Assembly (NCBI GenBank): GCA_007280145.1
Contig: QYPU01000097.1
Location: 1 to 5,981 of the forward strand
DNA from: Dehalococcoidia bacterium
GTDB taxonomy: Bacteria > Chloroflexota > Dehalococcoidia > GIF9 > UBA5629
Direction of reading: 5' to 3'
Length of the DNA stretch: 5,981 nt
In this document: positions 5,005 through 5,981 of the stretch, one piece after another
How positions within the stretch are numbered: position 1 is the stretch's first letter
How the letters are laid out: every line of letters begins with the position of its first letter
Position numbers and translations under genes: made by a program
Notes under the pieces: generated by a model
Told to the model about the DNA's origin: nothing
The model's database searches: none
What the model saw: only the letters and a program-made list of their open reading frames with translations

Positions 5005-5981
5005 TTAGCCTACAACCTCCTCTGGCCCAGCAATCTTGCCTAAAATGGCGCTGGCAGCGGCTACTGCCGGGTTAGCTAAATAGACTTCAGACTGGGGGCT
5101 GCCCATTCTGCCGACAAAGTTTCGGTTAGTTGTTGAAAGGCAGCGCTCGCCAGCGGCGAGTACTCCCATATATCCACCAAGGCATGGGCCGCAGGTAGGC
5201 GTGCTGACCGCTGCACCGGCTTTGATAAAAGTCTCTATCAAGCCTTCTTTCAATGCTTCGAGATAGACCTGCTGAGTGCCAGGGATAATGATGCATCTCA
5301 ACTCAGAACTGACCTGGCTGCCTTTAAGCACCTTTGCAGCCAGTCTCAAGTCATCGAGACGCCCGTTGGTGCAACTGCCAATTACTACCTGGTCAATCTT
5401 TATGTCAACTAACTGCCCTACCGCTTTTACATTGGACGGCAGGTGAGGAAGAGCTACCTGAGGTTCGATTTTAGATACATCGTACTCAATCGTTCTGGCA
5501 TATTCGGCATTATCATCAGGGTGATATATTTGGTAGGAATGCCTTGCTCTGGCCTTAACATATTTCTGCGTTTTATCATCCACCCTGAAGATACCAGCTT
5601 TAGCCCCAGCCTCAATTGCCATGTTCGCCATGGTAAAGCGACCGTCCATAGGCAATGAATCAATTGCCTCGCCGACAAACTCCATAGCTGAGTAAAGGGC
5701 ACCATCAACCCCAATGTCGCCGATGGTGTAAAGAATGAGGTCTTTGCCGCCAACCCACTTCCCGAGTTTCCCGTGGTAAACAAACTTAATAGTTGGCAGC
5801 ACTTTCATCCATATCTCACCTGTAGCCATTGCCACAGCAATATCAGTTGAGCCCATACCAGTGGCAAATGCCCCCAAAGCCCCGTAGGTGCAGGTATGAG
5901 AATCAGCGCCAATGACTACTTCTCCAGGTAAGACCAGGCCTTGCTCGGGTAAAAGTACATGTTCAATGCCCATTCGCCCAA
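5005..5981 (-). CDS. leuC: 3-isopropylmalate dehydratase large subunit (LeuC), 5' end cut by window
   Basis: This is the aconitase-family large subunit of isopropylmalate isomerase, the partner of LeuD in leucine synthesis. The frame is open to the window edge. About 325 of the usual ~420 residues are present, so roughly the first 95 are missing. Visible signatures are VVIGADSHTCTYGALGAF with ATGMGSTDIA, then VVIGSCTNGR and TPTCGPCLGGYMG. The Cys of SCTNG and the two of CGPC are the known ligands of the [4Fe-4S] cluster, and all three are intact. The tail NRNFVGRMGSPQSEVYLANP and the end GPEEVVG are typical, so the protein looks functional. Homoaconitase is a close relative and cannot be fully excluded, but pairing with LeuD favours isopropylmalate isomerase. 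The TAA stop at 5007-5005 is followed by the foreign cassette instead of leuD. Confidence 0.96.
   Translation of the reverse strand, partial: GRMGIEHVLLPEQGLVLPGEVVIGADSHTCTYGALGAFATGMGSTDIAVAMATGEIWMKVLPTIKFVYHGKLGKWVGGKDLILYTIGDIGVDGALYSAMEFVGEAIDSLPMDGRFTMANMAIEAGAKAGIFRVDDKTQKYVKARARHSYQIYHPDDNAEYARTIEYDVSKIEPQVALPHLPSNVKAVGQLVDIKIDQVVIGSCTNGRLDDLRLAAKVLKGSQVSSELRCIIIPGTQQVYLEALKEGLIETFIKAGAAVSTPTCGPCLGGYMGVLAAGERCLSTTNRNFVGRMGSPQSEVYLANPAVAAASAILGKIAGPEEVVG

Noticed and set aside
5454..5783. 109-aa minus-strand frame inside leuC
   Set aside because: It is an out-of-frame shadow; the leuC frame across the same bases contains conserved aconitase-family sequence.
1..5981. CRISPR array or rRNA/tRNA genes
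   Set aside because: No regularly spaced direct repeats and no RNA-gene signatures were seen; nearly all bases are coding.

Overview
The window looks bacterial. Every gene lies on the minus strand, and most have a clear Shine-Dalgarno site. The flanks are the two subunits of isopropylmalate isomerase, of the type with a ~420-residue large and ~165-residue small subunit (clostridial, archaeal and Chloroflexota-like). Together with the moderate GC, this vaguely suggests Chloroflexota/Dehalococcoidia or an anaerobic Firmicute. That placement is a low-confidence guess; no 16S or other marker is present.

Layout in transcription order (right to left): the 3' three quarters of leuC (5981-5005); a 120-bp gap with a TATATA box inside an imperfect inverted repeat; gene A, a small protein with two helix-turn-helix units (4884-4225); gene B, a 591-aa GHKL/Hsp90-like ATPase (4222-2447); gene C, an 80-aa zinc-ribbon protein (2412-2170); a perfect 10-bp inverted repeat over the end of C; gene D, a putative B3-like DNA-binding plus HNH endonuclease (2106-1237); gene E, a 228-aa protein with a PD-(D/E)XK-like signature (1204-518); and leuD from a TTG start (492-1), which lacks only its last few codons and stop.

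The main point is that leuC and leuD, which normally abut, are separated here by about 4.5 kb holding five co-directional genes unrelated to leucine synthesis. The cargo (tandem-HTH protein, GHKL ATPase, zinc ribbon, HNH nuclease, probable PD-(D/E)XK nuclease) has the make-up of a defence or restriction cassette. I cannot match it to a named system. Base composition is uneven: lines sampled by eye give about 30-38% GC in A, B and E, 45-57% in C and D, and up to 63% in leuC. This suggests the cassette was built from more than one piece. No transposase, integrase, tRNA, CRISPR array or clear terminator is visible.

Working model (inference): A and B form one translationally coupled unit, with A either regulating the operon or binding DNA for the ATPase. 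C, D and E supply a zinc protein and two nucleases. leuD probably depends on read-through from the cassette, on its own strong-enough ribosome site, or on both.
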